Shown one piece after another: positions 46,914-56,057 of a stretch of 64,000 bases of DNA; within the stretch, counting starts at the first letter, position 1; each line of letters opens with the position of its first letter. The notes under the pieces are model-generated. The model was not told the origin of the DNA. It did not search any database and saw nothing but the letters and a program-made list of their open reading frames with translations. The stretch is taken from contig NZ_AP025226.1 in assembly GCF_020886315.1 (NCBI RefSeq), positions 3,011,796 to 3,075,795 on the forward strand, read 5' to 3'. The DNA is from Saccharolobus caldissimus. GTDB taxonomy: Archaea; Thermoproteota; Thermoprotei_A; Sulfolobales; Sulfolobaceae. The position numbers were made by a program, and so were the translations under genes.

Positions 46914-49208
46914 ATGCCAGATACTGAAGCGGACGCCATTACGCTTATCGACGAGCATTTAAGAAATTTAGGATGGGATTTAAAAAAATTTAGGAAAAAC
47001 CACAGTCTAAAGCAACTCTTTCCAACTATAAACTTTTCGGAAAAAGAAGGGAAACATAGGCCTGACTATACATTAATTCAAGGAGATAAGGTAATCCTTA
47101 TAGAGGCTAAGAAAAAAGGAGTTGATTTAAGAGCAGCAATAGCGGAAGCTAGGGAAAGTGCTAAGATCTTAATGAAATATGGTGTCAATGTTCCTTTCAT
47201 TTACGCCAGCGACGGGGAAAAGTGGTACATGCAAAATCTTCAATCCAATACAATAGAAGTCCCAGTAGAAAGGTTCCTAAAGCCAGAAGAAATCGAGGTT
47301 ACGTTAGACCCAATTTCCAGTTCAATTAATACCCTAGATTTAAGGTATTACCAGAAGATAGCCGTGCAGCAAATAATTACGTCTTTCCTTAGCGGTAAAA
47401 AGAGAATGCTAGTAGAGATGGCTACTGGAACTGGAAAGACAGAAGTAGCAATGGCGGCTATAGCAAAGCTATTAGATGAGGGGAAAGTCAAGAAAGTACT
47501 GTATTTAGTTGATAGGGACTCGTTGGCATCGCAAACTTATCAGAGGTTCAATGCAAGGTTAGGGGATAGATATATTGTAAGAAAGTTTGAAGGTGATTTT
47601 GACGATATATCAGCAGATGTAGTTATTTCAACTATACAAATGCTTTATGTAGGGGATAAATACAAGATATTTAGTCCAGATCATTTCCAACTAATAGTTC
47701 TGGATGAAGCCCACAGATCTTATTATGGAGATTGGCACGTTGTAGTTCAATATTTTAACAATGCTACAGTTTTAGGGTTAACTGCTACACCTAAAGTTGA
47801 TAAGGATGTCGATAATTTCAGATACTTTGGATATCCTATTTTTAGATACACGTATAGTAGGGGTGTGAAAGATGGCTATCTGGCAGATACTATTTATTAT
47901 AAGTTTCTAACAAATGTGGACATCTACGGCATACATGATCTAGGCTACGATTTTGACCCAGACGATTTAGGAAAGAAAGTAGATATACCGATGAGAAATG
48001 AGTTGATAGCTGAAAAGTATTTTGAGGCAATTAAGTTTAAGGAAAATAAGGAATTAAAGAAAGCCATAGTTTTTGCCGCAAGCATAAAACACGCTGAAAA
48101 CCTTAGATTAGCATTCATTAAGAAATATAATGAGTTAATGGGCTATTCGTTAGACAATGCAGAAAGTGAGGAATTATTTGTTTCAATTCATTCCGGGATT
48201 CCAAATCATAAGGAGTTAGTTAGCGAGTTCCAAAGTCCAAATTCGAGGATAAAAGTGGCATTTACGGTAGATTTACTATCTACTGGTATTGATGCGCCAG
48301 ATGTTGAGGCCATTGTAATGGCCAGACCGACGAAGTCTAGGATTCTCTATTTACAGATGAAAGGGAGAGGTACTAGAATATACAAGGAAGGAGATAAGGT
48401 CAAAAAGGATAAGTTTATTCTTATCGATTTCGTAGACTCTTGGAGGTTAGAGAAAGAGGAAGACAAACCGATAACTAACGAAGACATAATGAGAGAAGAG
48501 GAAGAGGAAGAGAAAGAAATTCAAGAATTAACCGGAGAAACGGAAGTAAAGGAAGAAAAGCAAACTAAACGTGTTGGAGAAAAGAAACAAAAAGAAGAAC
48601 AAATGATAATTTTGGACATACCAGTAACAATAGTATACTCTGAAGTAATAGCTCCTGAAGTAAAGAATGAACTCAAAGGAATTAGTGAGCAAGTAGTAAA
48701 GCAAGTAAAAGATTACCTACTAGCCCAGGAAGAAGTTTGGATAAAGAAAACTCAATTTGAGACTGCAGTTAGGTCTTTTGATTATTTTTATAGGAAAAAG
48801 GGTAACAATAAGAATATAGATGAAAACTATCTGAACGAATTAAGAGATTTCCTTAGCGCCCAGGGTATAACTGAAGATATGCTAAAGGATATTTATGGAG
48901 AGGCAGATGCTAGCTTTAAGGACTTCGTAGAAGTAGCTTTAGGTCAGAAGAGTTTTCCTACGCCAGAAGAGAGAAAAAGGAATATAGTAAAGGAGTGGTA
49001 TATTAAAAAAGGATATCCAAAAGAATGCGAAAAATTATTCATGGCTTTATACGACTTTAGGAAGAGGAACCCTAACATTGACAAGAGAGCGTTTTTCGAA
49101 GCTAACGTGGTTAAAGAGTATGGAGGTCTCCGAAAGGTAAAAGAATGTTTTAAAGATATAAACTCGTTCTGGAAATTATATGATGACGTGGTGAAGGAAA
49201 TTGGTTAA
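46914..49208 (+). CDS. hsdR: Type I restriction enzyme, R subunit
   Basis: 764 residues, complete. An N-terminal nuclease domain RPDYTLIQGDKVILIEAKKK (about 50-68; PD...ExK) is followed by the translocase: Walker A MATGTGKTEVAMA near 167, DEAH in VLDEAHRSYYGDW near 262, and helicase motif VI region LQMKGRGTRIY near 480. A Glu-rich linker (about 525-565) leads to the C-terminal helical domain that joins the methylase. Cuts unmodified DNA after translocation. ATG follows a TATA-like TTTATTAAT. First gene of an hsdR-M-S operon; overlaps hsdM by 8 bases. Confidence 0.95.
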   Translation: MPDTEADAITLIDEHLRNLGWDLKKFRKNHSLKQLFPTINFSEKEGKHRPDYTLIQGDKVILIEAKKKGVDLRAAIAEARESAKILMKYGVNVPFIYASDGEKWYMQNLQSNTIEVPVERFLKPEEIEVTLDPISSSINTLDLRYYQKIAVQQIITSFLSGKKRMLVEMATGTGKTEVAMAAIAKLLDEGKVKKVLYLVDRDSLASQTYQRFNARLGDRYIVRKFEGDFDDISADVVISTIQMLYVGDKYKIFSPDHFQLIVLDEAHRSYYGDWHVVVQYFNNATVLGLTATPKVDKDVDNFRYFGYPIFRYTYSRGVKDGYLADTIYYKFLTNVDIYGIHDLGYDFDPDDLGKKVDIPMRNELIAEKYFEAIKFKENKELKKAIVFAASIKHAENLRLAFIKKYNELMGYSLDNAESEELFVSIHSGIPNHKELVSEFQSPNSRIKVAFTVDLLSTGIDAPDVEAIVMARPTKSRILYLQMKGRGTRIYKEGDKVKKDKFILIDFVDSWRLEKEEDKPITNEDIMREEEEEEKEIQELTGETEVKEEKQTKRVGEKKQKEEQMIILDIPVTIVYSEVIAPEVKNELKGISEQVVKQVKDYLLAQEEVWIKKTQFETAVRSFDYFYRKKGNNKNIDENYLNELRDFLSAQGITEDMLKDIYGEADASFKDFVEVALGQKSFPTPEERKRNIVKEWYIKKGYPKECEKLFMALYDFRKRNPNIDKRAFFEANVVKEYGGLRKVKECFKDINSFWKLYDDVVKEIG

Positions 49209-50793
49209 TATTTGTTATAAAAATTCAATGAAACAGGCTAAAGAGGTAGACTGGAATTCTTTTGGTGATGAATTATGGAATATTGCTGACATATTCAGAA
49301 GCGATATTGTAAAACCCACGGAGTATTTAGAGGAATTTTCTTATTTATTTTTCTTAAGGCTTTTTGATGAACAAGAGATTTACAATGAAAATGTGGCTAA
49401 GGAACTAGGCGAAGAATATACTCCTATTATTCCTCAAGAGTATAGGTTCTTTAATTGGGCTTGTGACCCCAGAAATTACGCTAGGAAAATGGGGTTTAGA
49501 ACTGTTATAGATTTTTTAGATAGAATGTTTTTAGATCTGGCTAATCTACCAGAGACGGGAAACATTAAGATAGATGAAGATAGAAGAATAATAAGGAAGA
49601 TCTTTTCTAACAAAACTAGGAGGATGCAGAGTGATAATACTGCTATTCAGGTGATAGATAGGCTTAGAATTCTAAAATTACCCGAAGATGAAGGTAAGCG
49701 ATTTGACGCTTTAGGCAGAGGATATGAGTTTTTAATGTATAAATTAGGACAGCAAGGAAATTATGGACAATATTTTACGCCTAGGAATATAGTAGCCTTC
49801 ATGGTTAGATTAATTGATCCTAATCCGGGCGAAGTTATACTTGATCCGGCTGCAGGCACTGGCGGATTTTTAGTTAAGGCATTTGAGTACGTAAAGGAAA
49901 AAATAGAAAGCCAAATTTCTGATGAGGCGGAAAAGGAAATAAAAATAAGGGAGTTAAAGCACAACCTCTACGGTATAGAAAAAGCTCCTGACGTCTTCAA
50001 GCTCGGGTTAATGAACTTAAGGCTTCATGGAGACGGTTCATCTAACTTTGAAAACGATGATGCCTTATCTGGAAAAGTCCAGAGTGCATATAAGGAAAAG
50101 GCAGATGTTATTATCACTAACCCTCCATTCGGTCCATTTAACGGTGAACCTACTGGTAATTTTAAATATAATTTCAAGAGGTTTGAGACTTATTTCATTC
50201 AAGCCATAATGGACATGGTGAAACCTGGCGGGAGAGTGGCCACAGTAATGTTGGAAGGGCTATTGTTCAATGAGAACTATGAGGGTATCAGGAGAGATTT
50301 AGTTGAAAAATTTAAGCTTGAAGCTGTGTTCTCATTACCTGCAGGAGTTTTCTTACCATATTCAGCTGCTAAAACTGACATACTAGTTTTTAGGAGACCT
50401 AATAAGGGGGAGAAAACCACTGATAAAGTACTCTTCTTTAATATTAATAGCGATGGATATGAGCTTAAACCGACTAGGAAGCCTATAGGAAATTGCGGTA
50501 AGAAAGGCGACATAGACGAGTGTGGAGATTTACCCTTAGCTCTAGAGATTTATCAGAGGTTCAAGAAAGGAGAGGAAATACCTCAAACCGAACAGTACTT
50601 CGTAGTAGACGTTGAGGAGATAAGGAAACATGATTATAGGCTGGATATTAATGTATATAGCAAAGTAAAGAAAGAGGAGGAAAATGTAGACCCTAAGCAA
50701 CTCATAGAGTTAATGGAGACTAACTTGAGCGACGCTATGAAGAGGTTAGAGGAGTTAAAGAAGATCCTAGGCATTGGTGAGGAGAATGAGTGA
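49201..50793 (+). CDS. hsdM: Type I restriction-modification, DNA methylase subunit
   Basis: About 530 residues (TTG 49,201; an in-frame ATG at 49,228 giving MKQAKEVDWNSFGDELW is a good alternative). N-terminal HsdM helical domain, then SAM motif I DPAAGTGGFLVKAF near 215 and catalytic NPPFGPF near 307, characteristic of N6-adenine methylases. The region EYLEEFSYLFFLRLFDEQE is usual for HsdM. Works with HsdS, and in the restriction complex with HsdR. Confidence 0.95.
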   Translation: MVNICYKNSMKQAKEVDWNSFGDELWNIADIFRSDIVKPTEYLEEFSYLFFLRLFDEQEIYNENVAKELGEEYTPIIPQEYRFFNWACDPRNYARKMGFRTVIDFLDRMFLDLANLPETGNIKIDEDRRIIRKIFSNKTRRMQSDNTAIQVIDRLRILKLPEDEGKRFDALGRGYEFLMYKLGQQGNYGQYFTPRNIVAFMVRLIDPNPGEVILDPAAGTGGFLVKAFEYVKEKIESQISDEAEKEIKIRELKHNLYGIEKAPDVFKLGLMNLRLHGDGSSNFENDDALSGKVQSAYKEKADVIITNPPFGPFNGEPTGNFKYNFKRFETYFIQAIMDMVKPGGRVATVMLEGLLFNENYEGIRRDLVEKFKLEAVFSLPAGVFLPYSAAKTDILVFRRPNKGEKTTDKVLFFNINSDGYELKPTRKPIGNCGKKGDIDECGDLPLALEIYQRFKKGEEIPQTEQYFVVDVEEIRKHDYRLDINVYSKVKKEEENVDPKQLIELMETNLSDAMKRLEELKKILGIGEENE

Positions 50794-52528
50794 ATATGTT
50801 GAGACTGAGATTAGTGAGTTCCCTAAGGAATGGGAAGTAAAGAGACTGAAAGATATTGTAATAAAAGCTAAAATGGGAGGAACTCCTAGGAGGAATATTT
50901 CCGAGTACTGGAATGGGAATATTCCCTTCGTGAAGATACAAGATATGACAGAATCTGGTAAATACCTATATACGACTAAAGAATTTATTACCGAAAAAGG
51001 ACTAGAAAAATCCAATGCTTGGATAGTTCCAAAGGATTCGTTATTGTTAGCAATATATGGTTCCGTAGGATCTATTGCAATTAATAAAATATCTGTAGCA
51101 ACAAATCAAGCAATTGTGGGCATAATACCCAAAAATAGTATAGTAAATACAGAATTCCTATATTATTGGTATTTATACTTTAAGCCCTATTGGTATAAAT
51201 TCATTAAAAAAGGCACTCAGCCTAATCTCACGCTTGGAATAGTTTTAGATAGTCCAGTTCCTCTACCTCCATTAGAGGAACAAAAGAAGATAGTAGAAAC
51301 ACTTCAAAAAGCTAGCGAGATTCACTCAGTATTAAAGGATTATATTACACAAGCTAGGGATAATATAAATTCTCTAAGGAGAAAAATTATAGGTGAATTA
51401 GTAACCAAAGGTATAGGACACGAAGAATTCAATGAGACTGAGATCTGTGAGTTTCCTAAGGAATGGGAAGTAAAGAGATTAAGCGAAATAGCTGAGTTAC
51501 AGAGAGGTTTAAGTTATAGCGGAAAGGAAAAGTCGTCGAAGGAGATCCCAGACGGTTACCTTTTCCTTACTCTAAACAGTATAAGGGAAGGTGGCGGATT
51601 AAAGGAGGACGGATGGACGTGGATCAAGAGCGATAGGTTAAAGGAAAGACACTTCGTGAGAGAGGGAGATATAGTAATAGCAAACACCGAACAATCTAAG
51701 GATGGCTCACTAATAGGTTCTCCCGCCATAGTTCATTTTCCAGAGTGGTATAAGAAAGAAAAGGCAGTATACTCTCACCATATATCTAAGTTAACATTAA
51801 AGATTAATAAAATAGATATCAATTTCCTATTCTATTATTTGTCTTTCGCACAACCATTAGCTAGAAAATATCATACTGGGACAGGTGTATGGGGACTCAA
51901 TACAGATTCTTGGGCTAAGGATCTATCAGTTCCTATACCTCCTTTAGAGGAACAAAAGAAGATAGTAGAAACACTTCAGAAAGCAGATGAGCTGTATACC
52001 CAACTTAACGACTTTCTACAAAATATGGAAAATGAGGCAGACTCTCTGTTCAAATCAATTCTAAGATTTGCCGTAACGGGTAGACTAACGGAAAACTGGA
52101 GGAAACAGATAACCTTACTGAGATCGCTAGTTATACCCTACATAGTTTACCAGGCATCGAAGATCAAAGGGAGGCCAGTCTATATGACCGAACTTATGAA
52201 ATACCTATTTCTCCTTCAAAAAGAGTACAACATTAACTTAGCCTATAACTTTGAGCCTTACAAATATGGTCCTTTCACACCACAAGTGTATAGGGATCTT
52301 GAGGACCTTAAGGATAAAGTGGAGGTTAAGGAAGTTAAGGACGATGTGGATAAGAGTTTAATTACATCAAAGGAGTTACCGCAGCTAGATCAGAACATTG
52401 CCAATGCAATAAACGACCTGTTAAACAGATTTGGTAATAAGAACCTTAAGGAGCTGTTGGCATATGTGTATAAGAAATATCCAGAATATACTGTAAGATC
52501 GGAATTAAATTTAGATGATTTTAAATAA
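50786..52528 (+). CDS. hsdS: Type I specificity subunit fused to a Panacea-like domain
   Basis: 580 residues from ATG 50,786 (GGTGAGG upstream; overlaps hsdM by 8 bases). Two target-recognition domains, each starting EFPKEWEVKRL (about residues 11 and 219) and each ending LPPLEEQKKIVETLQKA or IPPLEEQKKIVETLQKA before a coiled-coil spacer. After the normal end (FAVTGRLTENWRK, near 438) comes an extra domain of about 140 residues: MTELMKYLFLLQKEYNINLA, YKYGPF and LAYVYKKYPEYTV. This matches the stand-alone protein at 62,412-62,873 and has the xYGPx feature of Panacea/SocA-type domains. The fusion is unusual for HsdS. Confidence 0.9.
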   Translation: MSEYVETEISEFPKEWEVKRLKDIVIKAKMGGTPRRNISEYWNGNIPFVKIQDMTESGKYLYTTKEFITEKGLEKSNAWIVPKDSLLLAIYGSVGSIAINKISVATNQAIVGIIPKNSIVNTEFLYYWYLYFKPYWYKFIKKGTQPNLTLGIVLDSPVPLPPLEEQKKIVETLQKASEIHSVLKDYITQARDNINSLRRKIIGELVTKGIGHEEFNETEICEFPKEWEVKRLSEIAELQRGLSYSGKEKSSKEIPDGYLFLTLNSIREGGGLKEDGWTWIKSDRLKERHFVREGDIVIANTEQSKDGSLIGSPAIVHFPEWYKKEKAVYSHHISKLTLKINKIDINFLFYYLSFAQPLARKYHTGTGVWGLNTDSWAKDLSVPIPPLEEQKKIVETLQKADELYTQLNDFLQNMENEADSLFKSILRFAVTGRLTENWRKQITLLRSLVIPYIVYQASKIKGRPVYMTELMKYLFLLQKEYNINLAYNFEPYKYGPFTPQVYRDLEDLKDKVEVKEVKDDVDKSLITSKELPQLDQNIANAINDLLNRFGNKNLKELLAYVYKKYPEYTVRSELNLDDFK

Positions 52529-52828
52529 TCCTTTTATTATAACTTGAATCAATTTTTAACATGAGTATAAATTAGAAATAATTAAATTTAGATGAAATTT
52601 TACCCATTTTTATGTAAATGAAGTTAAATGAATAGGGAAATTTCTTATAATCTTGGGTTAAATTTACTTTTTGTCCTTAATTTCTCCCAATTTTGTGGTA
52701 AATTCTCCTTTCTATTCTTACTTTTTCTCCCATAATTGGGAGAAGAATTTTTCCAGGGTAGAAATAACAACAGATAACCGAAAGTATTAGAAAAGATTTA
52801 AATTCCAATTTTATGGAAATATTATATT
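52529..52828. other. AT-rich intergenic region between hsdS and the methylase
   Basis: 300 bases without a gene. Holds the TTCTCCCA/TGGGAGAA hairpin at 52,725, an imperfect copy of its left arm (TTCTCCCAAT) at 52,682, and AT-rich promoter sequence (TTTAAATTCC near 52,797) for the downstream methylase. Confidence 0.45.
52725..52744. promoter_or_regulatory. Perfect 8-base inverted repeat upstream of methylase
   Basis: TTCTCCCATAATTGGGAGAA: arms TTCTCCCA/TGGGAGAA around TAAT. A half-copy lies 43 bases upstream. Either an operator controlling the methylase or the hsdS terminator hairpin (it is followed by GAATTTTT). Confidence 0.5.
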
Positions 52829-53833
52829 ATGAAAGTAGTATGCCCAATCTGCGGGCAAATAGGTTACTTAATCAGCGAGAAAAGAGGCAATTACAGATAT
52901 AATTACGTAATTCATATTTACCAGGAAGACGGAAAAATAAAAAAGAAGAAACACTATGCAGGAAAAGATATAAATGAGTTAAGAAAAGAGATAGAAAAAT
53001 TAATAGATAATAAGAACGTAAGGAAAATAATATCTTATGCTGGGGGAGATTACTATATAGCTGACGAACTCCTAAAAAGAATAAATGCTGCTTGCAGCGA
53101 CAGATGTACTTTCGTTGAGGTTTTTGGTGGTAGCGGATATTTATCGCAATCTGTAGACCGTAAAAAGTTCACTAACATTATTTACAACGATATAAACGAT
53201 AAATTAGTAACATTTTATAAAATTACAAAGGAAAATCCTGAAAAATTGGCATTATTGTTAGCTTTATTGCCTTACGGTAGAAGTTACTATAAGATTGTCA
53301 GAGAATTATTGAACAATAATAAGAATTTAGCTGAATTAGAGGCAGCAGCTCTATTATTTTACGGAATAAACTCTTCCTTTTTTGGAGGGTATGCAAGAAA
53401 GGGGTTCGCTTTCAGCGTTGAGCCAGGCAAAAATGCTGCAAAAGTGTTTAGGAAGCATGCTAGAGGTATACTAGATCTAGTAGAAAAATGGAAAGACGTT
53501 ACAATAGAGAACTTAGACTTTCGAGATGTTATAAAGATGTATGATAGTGAGAAGACAATATTTTACCTAGATCCTCCTTATCCAGATAGGGCTGAGGATT
53601 ATTATGGAATTTCTTTTACAATAGATGACTTAAGGGATATGGCTAAGATACTTACACAAATTAAAGGGAAATTCTTATTGAAAATCGACGATAAGACTTA
53701 CATCTTTATCCAGGATATTCTTAAAGGAGATAAATACAGGGTCGAAAGGATTGAAAGAGTTTTGAACATGGATAAGAGAAGGGGAGAGAATAGGAGGAAA
53801 TGGATATTGGTTCTTATATCAAATTTTACTTAA
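52829..53833 (+). CDS. DNA adenine N6-methyltransferase (Dam/D12 class)
   Basis: 334 residues. Methylase motif I is FVEVFGGSGYLSQSVD near 96 and the catalytic motif IV is IFYLDPPYPDRAEDYYG near 244, the alpha-class (D12, Dam/DpnM-like) order. An N-terminal extension of about 75 residues begins with a Cys pair, VCPICGQIGYL, followed by a basic stretch; it probably binds DNA. No cognate endonuclease is adjacent, so it is a solitary methylase inside the type I cassette bracket. Its stop codon lies within the palindrome motif. Confidence 0.92.
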   Translation: MKVVCPICGQIGYLISEKRGNYRYNYVIHIYQEDGKIKKKKHYAGKDINELRKEIEKLIDNKNVRKIISYAGGDYYIADELLKRINAACSDRCTFVEVFGGSGYLSQSVDRKKFTNIIYNDINDKLVTFYKITKENPEKLALLLALLPYGRSYYKIVRELLNNNKNLAELEAAALLFYGINSSFFGGYARKGFAFSVEPGKNAAKVFRKHARGILDLVEKWKDVTIENLDFRDVIKMYDSEKTIFYLDPPYPDRAEDYYGISFTIDDLRDMAKILTQIKGKFLLKIDDKTYIFIQDILKGDKYRVERIERVLNMDKRRGENRRKWILVLISNFT

Positions 53834-53846
53834 ACTCCCCAGTTTA
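53831..53846. repeat. Recombination-type motif copy, right bracket of restriction cassette
   Basis: TAAACTCCCCAGTTTA, perfect; its first three bases are the stop codon of the adenine methylase. Confidence 0.85.
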
Positions 53847-53916
53847 ATCAAAGATGACTAAATATTAACATCTGTGAAACTGTAAAGTTTATTATCATTA
53901 CTGACAATTTGTTCTT

Positions 53917-54384
53917 ATGTATATAGTGATCAATGGTAAGATTAACAATTTTCTTTTTTCTTTAGATGATTATTTGAATAGGAAAAGTTCTCTTATAAGG
54001 AGGTTTGAGGACGGAATATTCATTTGGGGGACTAGTAGGCTTTATTCTGTGGAAAAACCAGGGACTAAAGTACTTCTTTATTTAAGTAGAGATGAGGAAA
54101 AGGGTTTTGATGGTTGCATAGTGCTGTCAGGTGAAATTGAGGAGACTGGTGAGCTTAAGGAGAAATATTGGCCTGAGGGTGAATGGCCCTATTATATAGT
54201 AATTAAGGTTTCCGTAATACCAAAGTCTGTACTTGAAAATAAGGATCCTAAAAGGTGGAAGTGTGTTACGAGGGAAGTGTTGAAGGAGAAGTTTAATTTC
54301 AAGCCAATGCCAGGAATTCAGAAATTGGACGATAAGATAGGAGAAGAAATTGAGAAAATACTAGCAAATATAGAAAAAGTCTAG
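53917..54384 (+). CDS. EVE/PUA-like domain protein
   Basis: 155 residues. The pattern of a small beta-barrel with aromatic pocket is visible: IFIWGTSRLYSVEKPGTKVLL near 32-52 and WPEGEWPYYIVIKVSVIPKS near 86-105, resembling EVE/PUA-superfamily modules, some of which read modified bases and lie beside restriction genes. ATG start 70 bases after the palindrome at 53,831. Assignment is by pattern, not certain; next to a methylase it may sense modified DNA. Confidence 0.6.
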   Translation: MYIVINGKINNFLFSLDDYLNRKSSLIRRFEDGIFIWGTSRLYSVEKPGTKVLLYLSRDEEKGFDGCIVLSGEIEETGELKEKYWPEGEWPYYIVIKVSVIPKSVLENKDPKRWKCVTREVLKEKFNFKPMPGIQKLDDKIGEEIEKILANIEKV

Positions 54385-54400
54385 AATATTAAATGAAAAA

Positions 54401-54556
54401 TTAGTATATCTTTACCCTACCTTCTTTCATCATTCTATCTAATTCTTTCTTACCCTCTTCGCTTAATTCATTATATATTTGTTCAAAAATCTCTTTACTA
54501 GGAAACGATATGAAGGAGACGTTTACTTGTTTTTTGTCCTTTTTGTTTTCTGTCAT
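54401..54556 (-). CDS. Small hypothetical protein (51 aa)
   Basis: 51 residues, MTENKKDKKQVNVSFISFPS then KEIFEQIYNELSEEGKKELD, charged, one helix pair. ATG 54,556; AT-rich promoter upstream. Same strand as the 45-residue gene at 54,686 and opposite to the EVE-like gene. May be a small regulator or anti-host factor; no family recognised. Confidence 0.5.
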   Translation of the reverse strand: MTENKKDKKQVNVSFISFPSKEIFEQIYNELSEEGKKELDRMMKEGRVKIY

Positions 54557-54685
54557 CAAATACACTTTCTTCAAGCTAATATATAAATGTTTCTCTCCTA
54601 AATAAAATGATATTCTAAGAGAGAATTATATTAATAAGAAAATTACATGGTAAGTTCTTAAGTTCCTTTTAAAAATGCTAAAAAA

Positions 54686-54823
54686 TTAGAATAGCTTTTC
54701 ACAAGCCTCATCAGTGTAATTAGCTGGATCACTACAAAATTCCCCAAATTTTTCTTGAACTTCGTCTATCATCTCATCGTCTTCTTTTTTGCTCTTTCTT
54801 GTTTTATTTGTTCTTTTTGTCAT
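54686..54823 (-). CDS. Small hypothetical protein (45 aa)
   Basis: 45 residues: basic N-terminus MTKRTNKTRKSKKEDDEMID and an acidic half with two Cys (FGEFCSDPANYTDEACEKLF). Both this and the 51-residue gene begin MT with a Lys/Asn-rich lead. ATG 54,823. Unknown function. Confidence 0.45.
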   Translation of the reverse strand: MTKRTNKTRKSKKEDDEMIDEVQEKFGEFCSDPANYTDEACEKLF

Positions 54824-54954
54824 TTTTCTTTCACAAATATAGTTATTACTTTCTAATATTTAAACTTTTCTCTCCTAGATTCTTCTACAATTTAGATAAG
54901 AATCTCTCTTAAAATAAAGACAGATTTATAAGGGAAAAAGAAAAATGTTTATTC

Positions 54955-55275
54955 ATGATAATTAAGGAAGAATTGAAGGTCAGGGTAAAGTATAATGTTA
55001 AAGTTAATAGTAAGGGAGAGAAGGTTAAGTATCCTTACTATATAGTTACTTTTCCTATAGAGTATTCCGATGTGCTTAAGGAGATAAAAACATTAAAAAA
55101 TGTCACAATAGTTACCGATGAAGAGAAAATAGAATTAAATAACGTGAAAATGTTTTCTCTAGAATATTACAAAAAAGGAGAAGAAAAGATACCCTATTTT
55201 AGTATTTCTATTCCTAAGGAGATAGGAGAAAAGTTAGTAGGTAAGAAAGTTTTAGTAATTGCAGAGATAGAATAA
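54955..55275 (+). CDS. Hypothetical beta-rich protein
   Basis: 106 residues, ATG start after AT-rich promoter sequence. Alternating hydrophobic and charged strands (ELKVRVKYNVKVNSKGEKVK; YPYYIVTFPIEYSDVLKEIK) and a C-terminal ISIPKEIGEKLVGKKVLVIA that recalls the end of swapped-hairpin AbrB domains. Stop codon lies within a palindrome motif copy. Family not certain. Confidence 0.6.
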   Translation: MIIKEELKVRVKYNVKVNSKGEKVKYPYYIVTFPIEYSDVLKEIKTLKNVTIVTDEEKIELNNVKMFSLEYYKKGEEKIPYFSISIPKEIGEKLVGKKVLVIAEIE

Positions 55276-55288
55276 ACTCCCCAGTTTA
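55273..55288. repeat. Recombination-type motif copy at stop of 106-residue gene
   Basis: TAAACTCCCCAGTTTA, perfect, starting with the gene's stop codon and followed by CTGAAAAA. Directly followed by the first copy of the 32-base direct repeat. Confidence 0.85.
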
Positions 55289-55291
55289 CTG

Positions 55292-55323
55292 AAAAAGTAT
55301 CAACTCAGTGAAACAAATCCCTA
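55292..55323. repeat. 32-base direct repeat, copy 1
   Basis: Begins AAAAAGTATCAACTCAGTGA and runs to AAATCCCTA; a copy with a single C/T difference across the first 32 bases lies at 62,960 in the same orientation. The pair brackets a 7.7 kb cargo segment. Confidence 0.75.
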
Positions 55324-55368
55324 ATATGATAACAAAAAGAAATAAAAGCAAGTAAACCCTCAGGGCAT

Positions 55369-55740
55369 GGGCGATTCTGTTTTCCATTGTGAATTGTAAT
55401 ATTTCGTCTGAATTAGACTTATTCAGTGAAGACCACACCAGCCATGAAGTTACGAGAGTGAAGGTGTAAAACGTGAAGCTCTCCTACTCAACGATTAAGG
55501 GGAAGGAGACCCAGTTCAAGCTCATAGGGAAGTTACTGGAGGGAGTCGAGATCGTGTGAAGGCATTAAACCACAAACCCATGCTCTGCTCTAAGGCAATC
55601 CTCACCTGAAGGACGAGAAGGAGGTCAAATACATGAAGAACTGGAAAACATAGTTGACCTCTTACGGAACCGCTATTTCTTATTAAGACACAATCTGCCA
55701 GATTTAGGTTTAATAGTCCGAAAAAAGGAAGACTTTAAAT
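55369..55740. mobile_element. Decayed insertion sequence with GGGCGATTC end
   Basis: Starts GGGCGATTC followed by CCATTGTGAATTGTAATATT, nearly the same end as at 59,772 and in the MITE at 27,652. Inside, a plus-strand frame reads VKLSYSTIKGKETQFKLIGK then LLEGVEIV before a stop, the look of a transposase N-terminus; the rest is broken by stops and frameshifts. No right end is seen. Inactive remnant. Confidence 0.6.
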
Positions 55741-55773
55741 ACCGGGAAAGCAAATAATTTACTGTGGTTAGAA

Positions 55774-56055
55774 ATGGAAGAAAAAGGTGAGATTAAGGAA
55801 AATAAAGGAGAAAAAAGTCAGGGGACAGATTGGGCTTCCCTCTTAGGTAATGTACTACCTCAAATTTTGGCCGGATTGCAGGACTCGTTTAGGGACGTCC
55901 TTATAACGTTCTTTAAGAGGAACGTAATATTTAAGGCCAGGATACAAGCGGGCAGAAGGATAACGATTCCTCAAGAGGAGCTAGAAGTAGCAGGAATAAA
56001 GGAAGGGGACATAGTCCAAGTTATAATAGTTCCTTTAAAGGAGAAAGGTGAGTAA
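55774..56055 (+). CDS. AbrB-like swapped-hairpin DNA-binding protein
   Basis: 93 residues. The C-terminal 40 residues, FKARIQAGRRITIPQEELEV and AGIKEGDIVQVIIVPL, form a clear SpoVT/AbrB hairpin domain; the N-terminal half is charged, then helical (WASLLGNVLPQILAGLQDSF). ATG start; TATA-like TTTAAATACC lies 40 bases upstream. Two bases separate it from the next gene, so it probably regulates or pairs with that large protein, in antitoxin fashion. Confidence 0.8.
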   Translation: MEEKGEIKENKGEKSQGTDWASLLGNVLPQILAGLQDSFRDVLITFFKRNVIFKARIQAGRRITIPQEELEVAGIKEGDIVQVIIVPLKEKGE

Positions 56056-56057
56056 AA

